A stretch of DNA of 62,000 nt from contig NC_135570.1 in assembly GCF_964340395.1 (NCBI RefSeq), positions 9,950,322 through 10,012,321 on the forward strand. Reading direction: 5' to 3'. Made by a program: the position numbers and the translations under genes. The notes under the pieces are model-generated. The model was not told where the DNA came from and ran no database searches. It saw nothing but the letters and a program-made list of their open reading frames with translations. Below are positions 25,554-41,833 of the stretch, in pieces (within the stretch, counting starts at the first letter, position 1; every line of letters begins with the position of its first letter). The DNA comes from Glandiceps talaboti (Eukaryota > Hemichordata > Enteropneusta > Spengelidae).

Positions 25554-27528
25554 GACACATACTAAAATTATTGTCGCGACACTTTGATATAACAGTGATG
25601 AGCTATTGAATGGACCTTGGTTTAACTGTAGTCTCAGTAGGGAAGCGTCTCTGAAAACTCGATTATTTAGAGTTCCATATAAACGTGCAGTGTTGTTTTG
25701 GGACTTACAATGTTTATACTATCTTGATCACAGGGTAATTAGAATCGCTCAACAGAGGAACCGCTATCACCCACTTGTGTAATCTACCCCATTGAAGAAC
25801 AATAATAGATTTAGTTTGCATCTATCTTAGTAAACCGAAGACTGGATTACCAGTGTCGTATTAACTTTAATACTTGTGTTATTTTGAATCTTAACCCTGT
25901 ATAATTATCTAGCAACCACCTGTCAGTTATAGGATAAATAAGGTACTGAAATATCCGCCAATTAATTATGGCAGGGCTTATGTAATAATCCTTCTTACAT
26001 ATACTGACAACCCAACATAACCATCTGGTTAACAGTGTTCAGCACCTATAAATAGCTACAAAATATGTGTATTCTGTATAGGTAATGACATTTTCACCGC
26101 TGCTGTAGTGAGTACAGTACCTCCCCATCCAATGTTAGTCGCCTACGAGATTATGTTTGTTGTGTGTATATATTATCTATATAAATATCTGCCAAGTTTT
26201 TTCTAGTGTGTCATTAGTTATCTACTTACAGTATCCACCAGTCATACGTTATGGTTTATAATATCCAAAGGTGTGGATACTCATCAAATATTTATTTTGT
26301 TAGGGATATGCTACTTATAGGCTTTCCTAGTAGTATTTATTTTGTATGGAGTGGACTATCCATTGAACTTTCCGCAAATCACCTGGTGTACAGGGCATAA
26401 TGCATTTAATAGCTATGTGCACCAAATAAATGGATATAATGCCCATAAATCATCAACCAAACGTTTGTTTTTATGGGGTAGTTTTATGGAGTAGCATTAC
26501 CTGGTAAAATATCCATCATTTAGATATTTACAGTATATAGTACCTATGGAAATATCTTCCAAATGCTTACCTTGCAATTGGACTATTTATTGGTTTAGTG
26601 CGGTATAATGTATTCAAAGTACATAAAAATGATTAATAACATTATAGTCGCTAACAAAAAGTGCCAAATATAGTTAATGTTAGAATACAATTAATCTAAT
26701 AGTATTGACTTTACAAATAAAAACATCATGTCTTGCATTTGATGGATCAACTATTAAGAAGACACCATTTATCTCTTTTTTGTGACAAAGTTTGTAACTT
26801 GAACTTTTTTTAAAACTATTTTGTTAGGCACAATAACTTACTCGTAATATCACCCTGAACAGTATTGCATCATCTGTGGATAAATATTTTTTGTAGGTGT
26901 ATGTAGGTGTATAAAATCAAGTCAAGTCCATTTGGGGTCAACACCCAAAAATCAGTGCCCTCAGATTTGATCATGATTTCAACCTATTTCTGTACTACTT
27001 ATGGATAACATTGACCATTGATTAACATATACAATGTCTAAATATTGATAAAATTACTTACCAATTTTCATACAGATTAAAAAAATGTTCCACTTGCAGC
27101 TAGTGCAGGTTTAAACGTTGCAGAGTGTTTAATTAATTTAACAGTACAATGAAAACGTCTACCAATATTGACAACATACCTATCACTGCCACATTTGTTG
27201 TTTTAGCAATACAGTACTCATAGCCTTGTTTATACAATGCAGCCACCATTCACCCACCTTTTTGAAAAGCATCGTTTATAGTGTTGTGTTACAGATGGCA
27301 TGGTACTTTTAGTATTGAATGCTAACGTTTTCATTAGAATGATATGATTAATATTACTGTACTGAATTAAACAACACTTCAATGTCACACACTAAGTTAC
27401 TGTGATATGCATGAAATGGGTTTTGGTTTTTACACGTTTCATTTCAACTCTGAAAATGTCATTGTAGTACTGAAATTCAGATACCTAAAACAGGTCAGTG
27501 AGTAGTGTGATGCAATACCTGTCTGTAG
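25554..27528. other. Unassigned sequence with a dispersed-repeat copy
   Basis: No exon supported. About 26830-27130 is a copy of dispersed repeat D (CACCCTGAACAGTATTGCAT, GGGGTCAACACCCAAAAATC, TTGACCATTGATTAACATAT, GTTCCACTTGCAGCTAGTGC). Confidence 0.5.
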
Positions 27529-27843
27529 TGCATGCTACTTAGCAAGAGTTCTGCAGTTATTTAATGTCATTTTCGTCAACTCATATAGAACAAAGCCTTA
27601 TTAATTTAACATATAATGGTTTTTTTAAACATAGATATGATATAAATCTGTGCAGGACTTTATATCCTAGTGATAATTGTCGATGCTAGCATGCATACTT
27701 AATTCAGAAGAATAAGGATAAATTAAGTCTTTTGAATTAAGTATATGCTCTGCTACTAATATTTGCATCGAGCACTGTCTTCTCCAGCGATACACTTACA
27801 TTCATATGCGTATGTATGTATGTATGTATGTATGTATGTATGT
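27529..27843 (+). repeat. Left arm of an inverted duplication
   Basis: About 278 bp of unique sequence followed by a TATG tract. It matches the reverse complement of 28634-28981 almost base for base (I see one substitution, ATGGTTT against ATGTTTT, within the T-run region). Confidence 0.9.
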
Positions 27844-28633
27844 ATATGTATGTTTGTGTTCTGGGGTAGACTTTACTATCTTAACTTCAAGAGCGAGATT
27901 ACACTTGACTCCCGTGTTGAATCAGAGGTAAACTAAAACTGATGTACAATTTGATAAAAGCAGCAGAGTGTAACCGTTAGCATCATTTAAGCAGTTTACA
28001 CAGCTCTGTAGAGACAGGTCGAAAAATAAAGTCATTTAATTTACCAGAGACAATCAATCACAAATTGACAATTAGAAGTAATTACATAAATTTGTCAATT
28101 AAAAAATATTTCCCTGCAATGCAGATATATAGCATTATTAATGACTCATTTATGAGTATGTTCCTGTCGAATAAACTTTGCGTCTACAGGGATTCAAATA
28201 CCAAGTAAGTTGTCATAAATCGTACTTAATTTTACGGTATACCTACAGAGGCAAATGAAACACCAGGCACGTAACGCCTGATTAAACGTTACTGGAGTAT
28301 TACACAAAATGAAATATACATTTATATAATAGACGTTGCATACCATTGTATACGGTTTTCAAGCTTATTTTATATTCAATTCGTATTTCGGTCTGACCTA
28401 TGACCTTAGATAGGTGTAAATAAAATTGATTAAAATCCTGCTTGTTTCAGGCTGTCTTGCCTTTTGGGATGTGAACCAGATATTAAACAGCGACATAAAA
28501 TTAATACCGTAAATGATATGAATGTTTAGATTTGGTTTGCGTGCACTTTAACATATATTTATATATATGGCTGATCTTATGGTGTCCTATGAAAAGGGGG
28601 GGGGGATAATAAGTGAGTTCGTATGTATAAATA

Positions 28634-28981
28634 CTCATACATACATACATACATACATACATACATACATACATACATACATACATACATACATACATAC
28701 GCATATGAATGTAAGTGTATCGCTGGAGAAGACAGTGCTCGATGCAAATATTAGTAGCAGAGCATATACTTAATTCAAAAGACTTAATTTATCCTTATTC
28801 TTCTGAATTAAGTATGCATGCTAGCATCGACAATTATCACTAGGATATAAAGTCCTGCACAGATTTATATCATATCTATGTTTAAAAAAAACATTATATG
28901 TTAAATTAATAAGGCTTTGTTCTATATGAGTTGACGAAAATGACATTAAATAACTGCAGAACTCTTGCTAAGTAGCATGCA
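28634..28981 (-). repeat. Right arm of the inverted duplication
   Basis: An inverted copy of 27529-27843 with a longer CATA tract. It is bracketed by direct repeats: a G-run plus ATAATAAGTGAGTTCGTATG and TATAAATACT precede it at 28596-28635 and follow it at 28986-29025, each leading into a CATA tract. Confidence 0.9.
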
Positions 28982-29025
28982 AAGCGGGGGGGGATAATAA
29001 GTGAGTTCGTATGTATAAATACTCA

Positions 29026-31070
<2,045 letters not shown>

Positions 31071-31072
31071 TG

Positions 31073-31075
<3 letters not shown>

Positions 31076-31138
<63 letters not shown>
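31076..31138. repeat. (GT)n microsatellite
   Basis: About 31 GT units, followed by a short GTGAATTT repeat. Confidence 0.95.
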
Positions 31139-31141
<3 letters not shown>

Positions 31142-31845
31142 TTGTGAATTTGTAAATTTGTGCAAGTGTGTTTGATTTATGTGAAGTTCACCAGAAGGAT
31201 TACACAGGTAAGGGATTATCAACTTGGTACATCTGCAGGTTATACCTTGGTTACCTATTAAAGTTAATATATTCCCATATGCTACAGCGTTGGTTATATT
31301 TAGTTTCAATTGTGTTAGTTTGCTGACAACTCTCATGGTAACGTGTAATCCTTGCCAGCTTAGATTTCCATGCACCGTGTTTCTGAATATTGATGATTGG
31401 TTGAACAAAGACATTTGAGCGATTTATGTCTCTTGTCGACATTATCGGAATCATCTCCATGTTGCATTAGCTGGAAAGTAATTTCGACCGTCCAATTTAT
31501 TGGATATGTATGTAAACAATATAATGTAGAATGGAGTCGTGCCGAACGAGTTAAAGCAAAGAGAGATACAAAGCATTTATGCACCAGTGTAACAATTGCG
31601 CCAAGTTGTCTCAGAATATCTAAGTGTTTAAGTGGAAAATAAGGTAGAAAGGAAAGAAGGTCATTTCTAGTTTTTACATCTTTAGCGTCATTTGTAACCC
31701 TTGATGTCAGTATCATTTAGTTGCAATCGATACTTACTCATCAAGCATTTCACTTTATTTGATTCTATTAAACGGAATGGGAATAAACTACAAAATGATT
31801 TCTCTACTATCACGTACTTCATAAACGATTATGGACGCTGCTCAG

Positions 31846-32106
31846 TTTGTGTGTGTGTATGTGTGTGGGTGTGTGTGTGTATGTATGTGTGTATGTATGT
31901 ATGTATGTGTGTATGTATGTGTGCGTATGTATGTATGTGTGTGTATGTATGTATGTGTGTATGTATGTATGTATGTATGTATGTATGTGTGTGTGTTTAT
32001 GTGTGTATGTATGTATGTAATGTGTGTGTGTGCATGTATGTATGTATGTATGTATGTATGTATGTATGTATGCATGTATGTATGTATGTATGTATGTATG
32101 TATGTA
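31846..32106. repeat. (TG)n/(TATG)n compound array
   Basis: Irregular mix of TG and TATG units with single-base interruptions (TGCG, TGCA); spurious MYVC/HTYI frames on both strands. Confidence 0.95.
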
Positions 32107-32531
32107 CATTTGACAGAAGAAAGTCAGATGTCTATAATGCATGGCAATACATATTGAAATGTTCCAATGTGAACATTCAGCAATAAATTTTGGGATAAAA
32201 TGGGATTTCATTGTCAGCCAATTCATAACCAGCTGGCGAAATAATATAATGATTTCACATCATGTAATACATCTCTGTTCTTGATACTAGCTGAACAAGA
32301 GATTACAGATAGCCATTCGACGTTTTAACGAGTTATGTATTTAATGTTGTAAAATTATTGTCTTTGAACAGGAAATATGGATTATACACCCTGGTCGTTC
32401 TACGTTACGACAACCCTTAACTAACTGGCTATTCTGTGCTCGACATATGAGACAGTCAAAACGTTTGAAATCACCATTATTTGTTCATTTCATTAAGTTA
32501 TGCTTGAGGAGGCACAACCACTCCCCCTTCC

Positions 32532-32538
32532 CCCCCCC

Positions 32539-32628
<90 letters not shown>

Positions 32629-32630
32629 CA
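32532..32630. repeat. C-run, (CT)n, (CTAT)n tract
   Basis: A polypyrimidine stretch of almost 100 bp on the + strand: a short C-run, about 36 CT units, then five CTAT units. Long homopurine/homopyrimidine tracts can form triplex (H-DNA) structures. Confidence 0.95.
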
Positions 32631-33029
32631 CCTAGGTGACGAGTGCTGTTATACTGGTTATAAGGAAAATCAGCTGTTTAAGATAAAGATATTTTTACGC
32701 ATTTAGTTAGAAAATGAAGTGTCACCTATCCCCAAACAAATACACAAATGATACGTTTGTTTAAAGTCTGTAGGGTATTGCTCCCTACTGATTCACGATA
32801 GCTCAAAGTCATTGGATTATTACAGTGATCTATTATACATGCCACTAAAAAAACTAACAACCAACATGTTCCAGAAAATTGTTACAACAGCGGGAAATTG
32901 GGCGCGATTCATTAATCAGTCTTTGAAGTGGATTCTGTTGTGATAACATCTGAAAGGTTAATATAGCAAGGATATTACTCTCCAATATTGTGATAGGAAT
33001 TATATTACATTAGAAGGATAGACTAGACG

Positions 33030-33250
33030 TGTATGTATGTATGTATGTATGTGTGTGTGTATGTATGTATGTATGTATGTATGTATGTATGTATGTATGT
33101 ATGTATGTATGTATGTATGTATGTATGCATGCATGCATGCATGTATGTATGTATGTATGTATGTATGTATGTATATGTATGTATGTATGTATGTATGTAT
33201 TTATGTATTTATGTATGTATGTATGTATGTATGTATGTATGTATGTATGT
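33030..33250. repeat. (TATG)n microsatellite with variants
   Basis: More than 200 bp of TATG with a TG block near the left end, a TGCA block near 33126-33142 and TTTA variants. Confidence 0.95.
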
Positions 33251-33617
33251 TTTGTTATCTGCGTACATGTACAATATGTGTATATGTGTCTATGCTGCAT
33301 ATCTAGATATGTTTAATGAGTCTATATAATGGGTAAAATGTATATTTTTGAACAACTTTAGCGTAATTGAAAATAAATGTATCCAATTTTCTACAACTAT
33401 GATGAGCTAGTTTTAAAAGTATGGCCTTACTAAACCTTGCATTCGTGACGCGAGTGTTTTATTATTGATGGCCTTCCATCCATCCTGTGAACATAAAATT
33501 GTCAAGTTAATGTTAATGACATATACTTCATTGTATCTGTGGTTTTTGTACTTGTCGTATGAGACTATTAGAAACCCGCTGAATGTCAGAATAGTTAATG
33601 TGATGTGTTCTTTTGAG

Positions 33618-33726
<109 letters not shown>

Positions 33727-36700
33727 TGCATGTAATTGATCCAAATCCTCTTTTCGACATCATATTTGTATACATTAACGTCATCCCAATCTCCACATTT
33801 CGCCACAAACCGTCACTATATGGTTATATTGCCATTAAGATGGACAGGGTTATTAATCTACTAGATGCTGGTCAGATGAAATGTCTTTCAGCTCCTTCAT
33901 CATTCACCAGCGAGTGTTCTCAACTTGACAGACTGATATTCTGATGGTGGCAGCACTTGTGTCAAATTCGTCATAAATTGTTACGGCTATCTGATTTCAT
34001 GGTTGTTTGTTTGTTTGTTAGTTAACCTCTTCTACATGCAAAATTTAAATGTTGTTGGTATAACTATTATTTCGACAATTTAGAGTTTTACAATTGTGAC
34101 CCCCCCCCCACCTCTCCCCTTCCTTCATCTTTTTTTCAAGTCCGTTATGATTTATTCTATGAGACTATGCATAGGATTTGAATACTGTTTACGTTTGATT
34201 ACTTTTCTCAGTCCATTTGACTGTCATCGGCCAATTATCATATTTAGCGTTTAAGGTTTATATGACGTCAAATGTACCCACACCTTTGAGAGAGAAAAAA
34301 ACAGTTTGAAAGTCACACGATCCCTTAATTGCCCCTATTTTTGCTAGAAAAGACACTCGCTCTCAAAGTAAAAATGTCAAGAATAAAACACTGACAGATG
34401 GCCTACTTGATGTCAACTTTATTAATGCCTGTGTGTGTTTGTGTTAACGTTGTTTATGAGTACATAAAAATATTGTAATGAATAGTAAATACCCTCATAC
34501 TTACGAGTTGATCTAAATTTGGCAAACGCTCTATGATAGTGGTTTCTAGAATACTTCGATATACTGTGTCTAGTATCAGCAATTTCAACAGGTAAGGAGT
34601 TTGCGTCATTTCAAATCCATTAGTCCAACTTCAGTTTTTGCTCAAGCAGAGTTTTATTGCATATATGAAATAATGCAAATATTAAGGAATGTATTCTTAT
34701 GAATAAGACAGCTCTTCAGAAGTGGACTTCGTAAGCCAGATATACTAAACACTCCCCGAATCCGTGCCCCCTAACTTGATAGCTATCAAAACAGTACGTC
34801 CTGTGATACTCCGAATGATGAATATTTCTATTATTATCTACCTCGTCGTGTGACTGCAGAAGATAAAGAAGTATTCGTAAACTTTGTGTAAACACAAGAC
34901 AACATTTAAGGATAGACATCAAAAAGGCTTATTAACCATACGCCCAACAATATTACGAAACTATTTTCTCATAATTCTAAGTTTTCCTTTTTGTGTTGAA
35001 CGACAAGCAGGAAATACTCAAAATAGTTCGTAATATATTGGTGATCGCTCGTTCATTTGATGCTACACGGTATTGTGACTTACTTCAACAAATTATCTCT
35101 GTCATTTGTCTGGGAAGGTCAAATTACACACACTATGATGCATGATATAAATACGATATACCAATATTTCTTTATCAGACGCAACCACTGATCTGCTATT
35201 TCAAATGCATTGTTGTGGGTTGTTTTACAAGAAATCTCACCAACGTTCTGTTTGCACGCAACCATATGTGAGAAGGATATGTAAATGAGACTGCACTTCA
35301 ATGTTCGTTTTCACAGTATAGATATAGTAGATAGTGGATGATGTACATCGAAACAGTCCTTTCTAATATGCACTCAAATGAGATTACTATTTTTAGACAC
35401 GAAGGTGACACCAAATTAACGTAATTGGTCGAGGTCATAAAGAATAAGGGATATCATTCACTCTGTGGTTTAGTCTACCTTTTAAAAGATCTTAAAAGTA
35501 TGTCACACAAGACTGTTAATTCGTGTTGTAACGTTCAAAACACATCACCATATGTGTGATAATGTATTGAAAACTACGTATAGACATTCCACTGCAAGTA
35601 TCGCACTTTTGATGGTACGTTTTCGTCACAAAAAAACTCCTAGAACAATGACAATGTCAGTTTGATATGTTTATGGCCCTAAACCCAATCCACTGAAAAG
35701 TATTGATCGCTATAAAAATACATTATGTAGTTTTTTATTTCCAAAGACAATTTTTGTTCCTTCTTCTCCCAGCATAACAATGATATTTACTGCTAAGTAC
35801 ACAATAGCCTGACTAGACGTAGTCCATCTTGATATCGAGTACAACAATGTCTATTTATCACACTGTCTTGTCTTTGATCAAACTATCAAACTAAGTAATT
35901 ACCTAATTTGAAATATTACATGCCATATGTTCTTCCTAAGTTTCATTTATACCCAGGAGTATTTGTGACTCTTTGTTTGCGTAACCATCTAGAATTTAAA
36001 TCACGCCATTTTTATTCAAAAGTCCAAACAATGACCAATTTATATAACTGTAAATATAACACAAAACGAAAAATACTTTGACGAATAGACTTTTTTTTAA
36101 ATTGTAACGAAATGGAAACCCAGGAGTGTTACTAGTGGCTTTGAATCGTTTGATCGTTTAGGCTACGTATAGCTATTATTCTTTCATTCCTTAGTGCAGC
36201 ATAGCTTGATCTCAAGAGTCCACGAACTGTGTGCAGTTGGTTTTTTTTTTTGTATTATGATCATCTCGCAACTAATCATGTTTTGCATTTCGGTCAGATT
36301 TGGATGAATGGCAGCCATTATAAAAAGCCATCGTACAATGCACACCATGCTATTATAAGGATGGCATTCGTATATATCGCTGACAACGTTACTAACAGTG
36401 TGGTTTCCCCTTTACATAGTTCTTTCTTTGAAAGGTAGTAGCTTTGGCAAACACAGAACGTGTCATGCCACTGTTGCTGGAGACATAGAAAAATGACGTA
36501 TGTTTTCAGACTCAGGGACTACGCTTTTAATTGTAAAATTTATATTTGAGAACGTACTGTCTGGTGATGATGCCACCTTATAGGGTAGGTTTAACATTAA
36601 CGTGTGGTCCAATAGCGTGGTACTACATTTCGTTTACTAAGTACGATACTGTATCAAAGTTGCATTGATAGTATATCTTGAATCTAGGGTCACATTGTGA

Positions 36701-36771
36701 AATAACAAAGCACACTCATTCATTCTCGCAAGCCAGGGCACATATTTCTGGTGAAACAACGAAATATGGCG

Positions 36772-36868
36772 ATGCGTCTTGGACGGTGCCGTAAAAGAGG
36801 CTGTGGTTTTAATACGACGATGCGTTTTGGACGGTGCCGTAAAAGAGGCTGTAGTTTACGACCATGAG
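36772..36868 (+). repeat. Dispersed repeat E, tandem copy pair
   Basis: Two adjacent ~49-bp units, each with GATGCGTTTTGGACGGTG (one has C for T) then CCGTAAAAGAGGCTGT and a TACGAC end. Single related units are at 48126-48180 (+) and 52408-52480 (-). Confidence 0.75.
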
Positions 36869-38041
36869 CATACTTGACCAAATTCATCTACATCTCTCTG
36901 TACTGTGGCTTTTTTGTTTATGTGTGAGCTCAGTTTGTCACCCGTATCTGATATTATACTGTTAAACATTGTCTTCCCTTAAACAGCATTTTATAATACA
37001 TACTTGTTAGGGGATGTATCTTTGATGGGTACATATCTTTCAATAAATTCGCTATAGTTACTAACCACAGTGATTCTTATACGATGTTTCTTATTCGGGG
37101 AGGGGGGTATAAAATCATTTTTATTTTCTCGAATGGACATGTCATTTAAATGGAGGTTTTGAGAATATACGTAGAAGTATCAAAGACCTTACATATGGTT
37201 TGACAATTTAAAGAACTCTCTCTTTTGGGAAAATTAATTCTGCCTGCATGTTTCCATCAATAATTGTTCCCATAGGGAAACATTCATAGTCTCGGGGTCA
37301 GCAATTACATTACATTTATATGATTTCACCACCCAAGTGAGAGACAATTCCATGTAAATGAATACATTTTAGTAAGAAAGCACACTGCGTGCAACCTATT
37401 GCCATGTTAATTTAAATTAGATATCTTCGATTTCTTCAGTTATGTACACGTCAGTAGACAAACCTTAATTGACGACTTTTTGCAAAGCTGACACAGTTTT
37501 CTTAAGAGCAGACTTGGCACAAAAAACCATCACTTGTTTTAATCGAATTTCTGCTGACAAGTAAGCCTAAAGTTCGACCTCTATAAAGAAAGGGGTCGAG
37601 TATTACGATGGAGAGATAACCCTACAGCTTGTCATCCCTACACAATCACCTAAACTAGTCTCAGGAATAGATTGTTGCCGAAAAATTGCGACGAGAAACG
37701 TTGACATCAACTTAAACGGACAAGGTACTGACAACAAACGTATGGGCATCACACAGTTTTCGTTTACTATACAGCGAATACCATCCAAAACAATATTCGC
37801 GTATATAGACGTCAAATGCCACTATTAACGATCATTTTGATTTACATTATTTTAGACAAACTGACTTCACTAATAGCCTGTCTATTCGTTGGATCTGTGA
37901 TTCCGCTGCATTCACTATAAAGAAGCACAGCGCAGTTACAGATTCAGCGACTAAAATATGCTCAGGTGTAGCCAACGGGAAGATATGTGGTTTCCATTAA
38001 TTATATGTTGTAAAATGAGGTTTTTACATGTGATAGAATCG

Positions 38042-38068
38042 CCCCCCCCCCCAAAAAAAAAAAAAAAA
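38042..38068. repeat. C-run followed by A-run
   Basis: Eleven C then sixteen A, preceded by unique sequence. Other homopolymer runs are G14 at 46173-46186 and two C-runs at 51679-51703. Confidence 0.95.
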
Positions 38069-39413
38069 TGCGGGAACTTTAAGAGTGTTTAGCTGTTCTT
38101 ATGTGCCTTTAAACTGGTGGTGAAAGACATTTGCCCTCCTTCCGACTGCGTTTCAACTTACCTGCCATTATCATAAGTTATTCATCGCCGAGTCCGAATT
38201 TACAGCCCTTTTCATGTTATCGTTCACCGGCTTTATTTAATTCAGCTATCAATAAGAAAGGTCGCAATTTCTTGCTACAGGTTGTCTATTATGAAATAAA
38301 CCATTTGAAACTTACTGCAACTACACACAGACACGCGGTTGCCATTGTTTTGACGTCTGCCTTTGCTGACTGTGTGACAGCACTTTAGTTAATTTCATTT
38401 TAGACAGAATGTCGCAAATTCAATCTTGCTATTTTAAAGTGTAGCATGTGTAGTTTTTGTTATTGTTTCCTGTGTCTGGTTGTATCAAACAGTGCCATTG
38501 AACGTTAACTTGGAACTAGCTATGTACTGAAAAGAGTACAAGTCTGGTTATCTCTTGAAACTTTTGTATGACATCACAGAGCAAAATTAGAAGAAGAAAA
38601 AACACCCTAAGGGCAGAAATTTTCTTTTAAAAGCTGTTCAACAGGCACCTTAGCCCATTATATGGGGTACGTAGGTTGATTATATTTTTCAATGTTAAAC
38701 AAGGATGTTAAAACAAGCCATATATAATAATGGCAAAACATTTCAAGTTGAGTTTACATAGTACCTATTCAGTCATTTTGATTTTATAACTTGTACTTTG
38801 TCTGTATGGCAATCGATTTCCGTCAGTCCTTCAGTTAGGAAATGTAATTTACGGTTAAACAAATTTTGCAGCTCCTCTCCCCTCTCCTCTCAAAAAATGT
38901 TAAGACCTACCAAATGAACTACAGAATTATTTTAGCCACTCCTTCTGTCACCTACACTACAGCGGATATATAAATTAATATGGTACAATAATGCATTAAA
39001 ATAACAGTGATAACCAACTACAATAACAGTCCCAACGAGATTACTTTGCAAAGGGTATGGATTTCACATGCATAAGGAAATGGCTCATAATAAGCTCTCA
39101 CTTATATGGAGGTACTTAGCCAGCCACCTTCAATTTTGATTTAATATAGGAGAAAGACATTATCACCATGATTGCTAGTGATTGGGAGGAGACACCTCTA
39201 AAGGTGAACACTTTTTAAAAAAATAAAATCATGTAGGAGGCCATTTAGAGGTTTAAGAGGCATAAAATATCAAACCATAGATATAATTTAAAGTCTTACA
39301 ATGCTTGAATATAGTATTAAAACACCAGAATTTGACAAAATTATACTATGCAGTACATATTATCTGGCTATGAAGTGTATTATGTTGTGGCAAAACCGAA
39401 AGATATTTGCGGA

Positions 39414-39503
39414 TTTGTACTTGGTAAATGACTTCTCCTGAAGTTTACTTTGGTTCCATTTGTACTTGGTAAATGACTTCTCCTGAAGTTTACTTTGGTT
39501 CCA
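39414..39503 (+). repeat. Exact 45-bp tandem duplication
   Basis: TTTGTACTTGGTAAATGACT...TTGGTTCCA occurs twice head to tail without a mismatch (39414-39458, 39459-39503). Confidence 0.95.
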
Positions 39504-41024
39504 AAAAATCACAAATAAAGAGCAAAACATTTCAAGTCCCCTTTTCAGACTATCAGAATTTGATGGCCCAATAACTTCTCAGCCCCTTCCCATTGTCGTA
39601 AATTTTGCTCATTCCTTGAGTGCGCGTTGGATATATGCAACAGCTTAGTTTAATCTCAATTCACTCATGTATGCATCATGCATCCGAATCAGGTAAACCA
39701 CTGTATAAGATATATTATGTAATTTGGAATTGACTCAAATGTATGTGGTCACATGTATTATTAAAAACATATAAAGAAATCACCTTAACTAATTTTAAAA
39801 CAAAGTGTGCATAGTAGTCCAGCAGCCATTTTACTGACATGTAAAGCTCGCATGAGGATATATTGCCATCACCAAAAAAATGAAATGCCAAAAATATGGC
39901 TAGGTCGGGCAGTTCAACAGCTTTTTATTTTTTTCTGGCCTAAACATAGATACATACATAATAATTCACTTATATGGACGTGATAGCTATCCCTGAATCT
40001 ACTACTGACACTCGCAAATTGTTATTTTCTTCTTAATAGACAAGATGTCTACTATAATTAGACATACTTATCACAATTCCAATGAGTCCCTCGTTGATTT
40101 AGGCTATGAATTTTACACTACTAATTCATACAAAATTAGGCATACACGTGTGATTAATTGTTTCTCGGTTTCTTTCGCATCTCCTGAAACGCTCTACTGA
40201 CTTCAAGACATATGTGATACCTGTATGTGGTCGACGTTGCGTAAGAAAACTAATTCCATACACTTGTGAAGCAGCATTTATAGTCTGCGCACCTAGCCCG
40301 CCTTTTTCATATATTGTTTGAGAGTGTCAAAAACATGAGAGATAACATTATGCCGTACGTGTAGCGTTTTCAGTTATGTTGGTAATATTTCATCGATTAA
40401 TATAATCTAGCCGGTGCCTTGTAATTGTGATAGGTTCACACCTTTTAGCATGTATCCATTTATATAAGTCAAATCTCACCTTTCTGTTTCAATGCAGTCA
40501 ATTTGCGCTGAAGAAGAAAACTATATTATAAATGAAAGGAAAGGAAACTTGATTGCTTCAATTAAATTTGGTTAGCCAATACATTTGTCTTAAATAAATC
40601 GTGCCAGATAACACTACATTCCATTAAACAATTTGGGACAACAAAGAAAAACGTCCTTGAGAAAGTTTGGGGTCAACAGAATTACCGTTCGATAAATTTA
40701 GCAGAAATGGAGACATGTCTGGTCAACATTGATAAATTTGGAGGGAAATATATCTGCTTAACGTATTTTGACGTATTTTGACATTGTCAGGCACTTGTCT
40801 ATGAAAGTGACTAAAACATGAATGTATAATAAATCACTAGTTACTTCTCACGACATCAACGAAAGAAAATGAATTGACAGCACTTTAATGATGTCACCTG
40901 ATAATTGACTGACTTCTGTTTACAAGCTGGCCTCAGATCGACACATAGACCTTTGACCTTTCCAGGATGTAATAAGACGTCACTTCATACTTCATCATCA
41001 TCAAATCTTAAGAGTTCTCGTTTA

Positions 41025-41235
41025 TACCAAATTATATGGAATTTGAAGTGTGATTTCTAGATATGCCTATTTATGCAAGTTACTCATTAAAACTACAAAC
41101 TGCATAAACAACCTAAATTATAAGATATATGCGCTTTATTATTGGTGATATACTACTACCTTATATGGACTTTGAAATGTGCATTCTTAAGATATCATCT
41201 AATTACCAAAAATCACCAATTATGCAAATGATTTT
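41025..41235 (-). repeat. Inverted pair of units of the ~137-bp repeat F
   Basis: About two units in reverse orientation relative to the array at 43300-44010: ATTATATGGAATTTGAAGTG, TATGCCTATTTATGCAAGT, ACTTTGAAATGTGCATTCTT and CACCAATTATGCAAATGA match its reverse complement. Contains the octamer ATGCAAAT at 41222-41229. Confidence 0.75.
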
Positions 41236-41706
41236 CGAAACCAAGTCACTTGATGCAGTGATTGTTCGAAAGTATGATTCCAAGTCCTTGATAAGTTCTT
41301 CCATCTCATGATATTTCACGTTCACAAACAAATATGAAGTTCCCCTGGTTTTTATTGTACACAGAAAGAGGTCATAAAAGTAAACCGTTCTTATCAAAAC
41401 ATGAAATGCGATACAAGTCTCTGCTTGCCCAACATTCTGTGCTAAGTGTCAAATTGAATTAATGTGTTTACTTTCCCTGTTTGTAACAGATTCCGTTCGT
41501 CAATGCTTCGATGTCGGCAGTTGTATATTGCCGGTGATATATTCCTGGCGTTTTATAGTTTGTGTACTCGATCAGGTCGGGCGGTTGATAAAAGAATATC
41601 TCTCCTTAAATTGCGATTGTAGGTCGAATGGCAAAAAATACATGCCACAGAAATCCTATTCAATCTTGTCATATATGCGGGCTTGTTCTCTACTGTTATT
41701 GAAAGT

Positions 41707-41833
41707 TTATAAAGCTCCGCGCTGATGTTGTAAAACCTGCCGAATGAGTTAGTGTTTGTAAACCTCGGCCCCGATACTGAAAAGGCTGTTGAATATGTTA
41801 GGGTTATAAAGACTGGCCCTGATGCTCCAAACA
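41707..41833 (+). repeat. Diverged 49-bp tandem repeat, ~2.6 copies
   Basis: Units begin TTTATAAAGCTCC, TTTGTAAACCTCGG and TTATAAAGACTGG, each followed by a CTGATG or CCGATA core and, in the first two, a TGAGTTAGTG or TATGTTAGGG end. Not a multiple of three, so unlikely to be coding. Confidence 0.65.

Larger units (their letters stand above)
34110..41020. other. Long unassigned stretch
   Basis: I find no confident gene in about 6.9 kb. There is a minus-strand open frame at 34507-34640 (containing MTQTPYLLKLLILDTV, ending at CTC then GTAAGT) and another with an internal acceptor TTCTTTATCTTCTGCAG at 34853, but neither matches a family I know. Local repeats inside are listed separately; a C-run is at 34100-34109. 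Confidence 0.4.

Noticed and set aside
28174-28204. 15-nt microexon-like interval between CTTTGCGTCTACAG and GTAAGTTG
   Set aside because: Too short to judge; no neighbouring exons in phase.
31224-31650. Hydrophobic + strand frames suggesting a receptor or channel fragment
   Set aside because: Two short frames in different phases with stops between them and no conserved motif.
31360-31716. 118-codon minus-strand frame, the longest outside simple repeats
   Set aside because: No recognisable domain, composition near background, and the opposite strand is open over much of the same interval. Kept out of the gene list.
34507-34640. Minus-strand frame containing MTQTPYLLKLLILDTV ending at a GTAAGT donor
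   Set aside because: Total open length (~58 codons) is common by chance here; no pyrimidine-rich acceptor upstream and no family match.
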